Below are positions 33,801-35,888 of a stretch of DNA of 35,888 nt, piece by piece. Each line of letters begins with the position of its first letter. Within the stretch, counting starts at the first letter, position 1. The stretch covers positions 1 to 35,888 of the forward strand of contig JADHPT010000014.1 in NCBI GenBank assembly GCA_016778305.1, in the 5' to 3' direction. The DNA is from Candidatus Poseidonia sp. (GTDB lineage: Archaea; Thermoplasmatota; Poseidoniia; Poseidoniales; Poseidoniaceae). The notes beneath the pieces are model-generated. The model was not told the origin of the DNA. It saw only the letters and a list, made by a program, of their open reading frames with translations, and did no database searches. A program made the position numbers and the translations under genes.

Positions 33801-33914
33801 ACAGCCAATCGCTTGCTGGTGAAGGCTTCACCGGGAGATGAGAACGGGTTGCTTCAAGCAATTCATCACGCCGAAGTCGAATATGCCCGAACACGTCGTT
33901 TTTGGAGTTCATGA
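30885..33914 (+). CDS. lhr: Lhr-type superfamily 2 helicase
   Basis: A 1009-residue ATP-dependent nucleic-acid helicase of the Lhr group, linked in archaea to DNA repair and RNA-DNA unwinding. Visible motifs are the Q motif (GWQPTPIQ, 20-27), Walker A (APTGSGKT, 44-51), TPLRALNRD, TTPET, Walker B DEVH (152-155), SAT, and motif VI QRVGRADHR. Lhr-specific winged-helix and core C-terminal regions follow (GSIAANQ; RTYRVRDAV). A CxxC...CxxC zinc site is at about 889-915 (CLRCQ, CLKCG), and a C-terminal helical segment includes GRGIGEATANRLL, which resembles a helix-hairpin-helix. The ATG at 30885 has GGTGGGGAG upstream; a TTG at 30861 is less likely. Confidence 0.93.
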   Translation: MPRVFSTLHPLLTQALDEKGWQPTPIQELVLPEIIAGHDRVVIAPTGSGKTMAGILPLFHRCLVEGWPSLSILYITPLRALNRDVDRRLLELAEAVGLTVDVRHGDTTQAQRAKQTRRPPNLLVTTPETFQLMFSGKNLRAMLSSVHAVVVDEVHDLAASERGWQLSLGLARLEALSGRKLQRLGLSATVGNPQHVASWLSPGKGQPLIASGQRDTQLTVESPTPLPEDEIGGVELALSPRQHATYRHLCDILRTEAPCLIFVNSRSDAETLSSRLQTMAPDLNIGVHHGSLAAETRQEMEDKLRAGELEGLVCTSSLELGIDVGSIRRIIQVHSPKSVDRMLQRVGRADHRLGGLGRGHILSWDSDHLTEAAVIAQRSMAGAIEPVEWRPRPGSIAANQLVLMAHCFKAVSIDEATEIIGKTPQFDGWNRTDTEALLLILAERWIVRFTPTPSELPWYRWPKAVYAVAREEAEGRGEELPEELPLYSVPDESIPRSYTERVVEVPKRFAKGWFSSSGRTREWVSHHLSMIPDKRTYRVRDAVTRKSLGNVDEAFVLSLNDAGEDDDGTPRRFVIAGRTWLIVDADPEQSELLVAPVNDHGKAPQWLGELPPVPESVARDVGYLRHLMAADLGLLAKPEAPDLDPLGLVPERNAQLVDYPLDDQAKSMIAEVITAHFEATGHVPTDRVLTVEERDDAIVVNSCQGSKINEALGNFLLAMASTKSGSWGRLIVEPTRIALQVSDVRPEDIVTWLLETPPDAIEHLLSITVPNSRQVRWRFAQVAKVFGVLRHGVDPRRINLQALLRKYRGTVVMEEVLSKLFHERMDVRGASDVLSGLQSGVLNIHVTARGPMGLSNRTQDDMLLPNWDNAALRERLKLRLTNERAVLCCLRCQAIRRFRIARFHAMEKPGTCLKCGGTRLACAREELLEMLEKWVKSDDKKDQDRMTKNADIVANRGIDAIMCLMGRGIGEATANRLLVKASPGDENGLLQAIHHAEVEYARTRRFWSS

Positions 33915-34019
33915 GTATTGAAAACATGAAGGCATTCAGTCTGGTTCATCGCTTTGTAAGGGTGCATAGGGAATGAGTGAAAACAATAGTCATGAAAAGG
34001 AGAACCTATTGGTTCATAC

Positions 34020-34604
34020 ATGGCGACATCCCATACTTCGCTCGCCAAGTTCATCCACTGGAGTTTCATTCCTCTCTACGCTTACGGCATCTTCAAACAA
34101 CTTGACGATTTGTCACAATTAGAGGATACAGGGCTGCTTATTTTTGAGGTAGCCTTCGCTACAATGTTCCTGCTGATCGTTGTGCTTCGCTACACCTACA
34201 TGAGGCGGTTTGACACCTTTTTAGGAGCGCGTGTACCCGTGCATCGCGTTCACTATTTCTTCGCAAAAACAGTTCATCGTTCGATGTATTTCTGTTTGAT
34301 TTTACTGCCCTTGACGGGATTGATCATCGCAGGGTTATTTACAAGCGGAATCAAGGATGGATCAGCACAAGAAGTTGCACTTTCTGTGCATGAGTTCTCA
34401 GCATCCCTCAGTTATGTACTCATTGCATTGCATGTTGGAGCAGCGGTTTATTCACGGTTGAAAGGTGAAGGCGTTTGGACCTCCATGGTCCCGATATTCG
34501 CCGAGGAAAAGCCATCATCCAATCCGATCATAACTCGAATCGCCGAAGTGGAAGAACAGGTCTACGATCAAGTAGGTCGTTTCTTCTCTGCAAAAAAAGG
34601 TTGA
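34020..34604 (+). CDS. Cytochrome b561-family membrane protein
   Basis: A 194-residue di-heme b-type cytochrome candidate of the prokaryotic b561 type. It has four membrane helices carrying four histidines in the expected places: H13 (AKFIHWSF), H86 (KTVHRSMY), H124 (SVHEFSAS) and H138 (IALHVGAAVY). The PLTGLI turn after the third block and the soluble C-terminal tail with a charged helix also fit. Family members move electrons between quinones and other carriers or act on superoxide. The ATG at 34020 has AAGGAG about 20 bases upstream, which is too far to be a normal site, so start use is uncertain. It follows Lhr by 105 bases with no obvious functional link. Confidence 0.85.
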   Translation: MATSHTSLAKFIHWSFIPLYAYGIFKQLDDLSQLEDTGLLIFEVAFATMFLLIVVLRYTYMRRFDTFLGARVPVHRVHYFFAKTVHRSMYFCLILLPLTGLIIAGLFTSGIKDGSAQEVALSVHEFSASLSYVLIALHVGAAVYSRLKGEGVWTSMVPIFAEEKPSSNPIITRIAEVEEQVYDQVGRFFSAKKG

Positions 34605-34767
34605 TTCTTCTACGAGTAAGTACTCATCTCGATGGTAGGGTTCGAATCTTCTGATTCTGTGCCAGCATTCACGGACTCGGTTTTTGGGACGAATCCAACG
34701 GTTATTGACGCGCAGATCCATTCAAGCCGTCCACGATTGCGTGGATTTCAGCCCAAAGAATGTAGCT
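34605..34767. other. Intergenic region with short inverted repeats
   Basis: This lies between the convergent b561 gene and the 58-residue membrane protein. It holds GAGTA-AG-TACTC (34614-34625), GAATC-TTCT-GATTC (about 34643-34656) and TCCACG-ATTG-CGTGGA (about 34730-34745). These could form weak transcript-end structures; none is followed by a long T tract. Confidence 0.3.
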
Positions 34768-34944
34768 TCAGGAATTGTCGCTGAGCATTTCTTCAAGTTC
34801 TTTACTCGCAAGAATCAATGTTGGGGCCCAAAGGCCCACGAAGATTCCTAAAGACGTTTCATCTAATCCGAAATATACGTACAACGACCCTACTACTGAC
34901 AACATGCTTGCTGCAAATCCAATTTTTGATATTTGTCCACTCAT
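34768..34944 (-). CDS. Very small membrane protein, 58 residues
   Basis: Two short membrane helices (ISKIGFAASMLSVVGSLYVYF and TSLGIFVGLWAPTLILA) are joined by the polar turn GLDE, with a charged C-terminal end (SKELEEMLSDNS). The ATG at 34944 has AGGTGAG six bases upstream, a convincing ribosome site that also argues the frame is real. I do not recognise a family. It may be a membrane-stress or partner microprotein, but nothing near it shows this. Confidence 0.6.
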   Translation of the reverse strand: MSGQISKIGFAASMLSVVGSLYVYFGLDETSLGIFVGLWAPTLILASKELEEMLSDNS

Positions 34945-34999
34945 TTTACTCACCTATTTGTTGGACTGATTCACTGTTCACTTAAGGAGGTGTTTACTA

Positions 35000-35131
35000 T
35001 CAGGCCGCTAAATAAGCATAAATGACGAGGTTTTTCATTTCATCGAGTGGGATTGTTGCTTGCACTGAAAAGATCCGCTGCTGGTTCATATTGTAGGCTA
35101 TGAGCAGTGGGTAGCGTTGTATATGGCCCAC
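35000..35131 (-). pseudogene. Short coding-like frame, possible gene remnant
   Basis: A GTG at 35131, preceded by AAGGG, opens 43 codons ending at a TGA at 35002-35000. The product looks protein-like (GHIQRYPLLIAYNMNQQRI, then TIPLDEMKNLVIYAYLAA), as if it were the C-terminus of a folded domain. An in-frame stop lies a few codons upstream, so it is either a real small gene or the tail of a broken one. I do not recognise it. Confidence 0.35.
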
Positions 35132-35134
35132 TGC
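35104..35134. repeat. Perfect 8-bp stem-loop I
   Basis: GCAGTGGG (35104-35111) and CCCACTGC (35127-35134) enclose a 15-base loop. Within 30 bases of it lies a second perfect 8-bp stem-loop. Confidence 0.6.
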
Positions 35135-35161
35135 AAACCCTTGTGAACGTCTTTATCTATG

Positions 35162-35190
35162 CACGAGGGCTTTATGGAGAATCCCTCGTG
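35162..35190. repeat. Perfect 8-bp stem-loop II
   Basis: CACGAGGG (35162-35169) and CCCTCGTG (35183-35190) enclose a 13-base loop. No T tract follows on either strand, so it is not a simple intrinsic terminator. Confidence 0.6.
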
Positions 35191-35279
35191 AGTATGTGTC
35201 GTTCCTTTATCCACTTCACTAGATCGTTAAATTTTGTTGCGTTCCCTTGTATGAGGGGCCGAGAGATATCATCGAATGA

Positions 35280-35888
35280 TTAAATTATCAATTGATATGA
35301 AAATTGAATTTCATGTTTTTTAGTATACTCAGAATCAGAATACCAAAACCCTATTTCCCCTGATTTTATCGATGAATTAAATTCTAATATTGCAGGCCAA
35401 ATATCGTTTTTAGGCTCTTGAGCCATTAGATGAAGGATATCGTTTTCTGACATCCACCTCATCTCTGGACTTCGGCCTAGTCGCGTTGAAGTGAAATCAA
35501 TCAGCATTAATCTAAAAACACTGTCGTGATTAGTGGTTTCCTTGATTAGTCCTGCCTTATTTTTGAGATGGAATGAATGTAACATTTTGCAATTTTTGAT
35601 GAATTCAAACGAATCGAAATCAAACCTTGAGTGATGTTTTTCGGTTATTGTATGAAAACTATGTATGAACCAATCGAGTGGACTTTCAAAAATTACTCCA
35701 AGCGTGGTTGCCTTAATTGATTTTTCATGATCATTCAATTCGGTTTGAATCTTTGCCCTCAATTGGAAAAAAGCCTCAACAAGTTTCATACAAGCATTGA
35801 AGGCTTCACGATCTGAACTCGATATGTAAAATTGTGATATTGGAAAACAGAAGTTGAAGTTAAAGTCTCTCGAGTTTGCCGAAGAGTT
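35280..35888 (-). CDS. Unrecognised AT-rich gene, partial (5' end outside window)
   Basis: The minus-strand frame is open from the right edge to a TAA at 35282-35280, giving 202 visible residues. The ATG at 35789 is internal, since codons upstream read as normal protein (CFPISQFYISSSDREAFNAC). The product is soluble and mixed alpha/beta, rich in Phe, Ile, Lys and Asn (DWFIHSFHTITEKHHSRFDF; MAQEPKNDIWPAILEF). I recognise no family. Codons are clearly AT-richer than in the rest of the window, which hints at recent acquisition. Past the stop, 35 further sense codons continue in the same frame. Confidence 0.6.
   Translation of the reverse strand, partial: NSSANSRDFNFNFCFPISQFYISSSDREAFNACMKLVEAFFQLRAKIQTELNDHEKSIKATTLGVIFESPLDWFIHSFHTITEKHHSRFDFDSFEFIKNCKMLHSFHLKNKAGLIKETTNHDSVFRLMLIDFTSTRLGRSPEMRWMSENDILHLMAQEPKNDIWPAILEFNSSIKSGEIGFWYSDSEYTKKHEIQFSYQLII

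Larger units (their letters stand above)
34954..35279. other. AT-rich gap with hairpins and coding-like minus-strand remnants
   Basis: No conventional gene of useful length is present. The region holds two perfect 8-bp stem-loops and a short minus-strand frame at 35000-35131. At 35172-35279 a coding-like stretch is in frame with, and downstream of, the stop of the right-edge gene. Together they suggest decayed coding sequence at the edge of an acquired segment, or a structured non-coding RNA. Confidence 0.4.

Noticed and set aside
34633-34660. GGTAGGGTTCGAATC as a tRNA T-arm or attachment-site fragment
   Set aside because: Neither strand gives a paired T-stem or an acceptor stem at the right distance, and there is no anticodon arm. 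A partial tRNA remnant cannot be shown.
35194-35283. Plus-strand 29-codon frame starting at 35194
   Set aside because: Too short, no ribosome site, and antisense to the coding-like minus-strand sequence.

Overview
The window reads as chromosomal DNA of a euryarchaeon, most likely a marine Thermoplasmatota of the Marine Group II / Candidatus Poseidoniia type. This is inferred from the gene set, not from a marker search. It combines archaeal information and chromatin genes (Sec61 beta, chromosomal protein MC1, Lhr helicase, Hjc-type resolvase, XerA-type recombinase, a stand-alone TOPRIM protein, Lrp/AsnC regulators, a Ser/His-type signal peptidase) with an aerobic A-type heme-copper oxidase and two giant anchored surface proteins. 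Genes are tightly packed: ATGA and TGATG overlaps inside operons, short convergent overlaps, and a mix of leadered starts with Shine-Dalgarno (SD) sites and apparently leaderless starts. No rRNA, tRNA, CRISPR array or intact insertion sequence was found.

Layout. 1-4137 (minus): cytochrome c oxidase operon ctaC-ctaD-ctaE, with ctaE running off the left edge. 4324-5138 (plus): DUF167 and TOPRIM pair. 5108-8542 (minus): NSUN2/Trm4-like RNA m5C methyltransferase, a secreted membrane-anchored protein and an Lrp regulator. 8584-10409 (plus): a polytopic membrane protein and a small unknown. 10412-11535 (minus): Sec61 beta and an unknown. 11681-14492: a chromatin/recombination neighbourhood holding a helix-hairpin-helix protein with a histone-H1-like repeat tail, XerA, MC1 and a stand-alone Lrp ligand domain. 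14517-19811 (minus): a 1764-residue surface protein. 19967-25621: macro-domain protein, unknown, site-2 protease, Hjc-like resolvase, RNase H-fold protein, signal peptidase I and a small membrane protein. 25724-30805 (plus): a second giant surface protein. 30885-34604 (plus): Lhr helicase and cytochrome b561. 34768-35888 (minus): a tiny membrane protein, then an AT-rich stretch with hairpins, a possible gene remnant and an unrecognised gene open at the right edge.

How the genes fit together. The oxidase and the b561 protein belong to aerobic electron transport. Sec61 beta, signal peptidase I and the site-2 protease form a secretion and membrane-proteolysis set that could process the giant surface proteins. 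MC1, the H1-like protein, XerA, Hjc-like protein, RNase H-fold protein and Lhr cover chromosome packaging, recombination and repair. The most unusual items are: a CxCH-containing extracytoplasmic domain fused to oxidase subunit I; a TIGR03790-like domain apparently split by inserted PA14 and LamG domains; the HhH/H1-like repeat protein beside MC1; and the AT-rich right end, where coding-like sequence continues past a stop codon.
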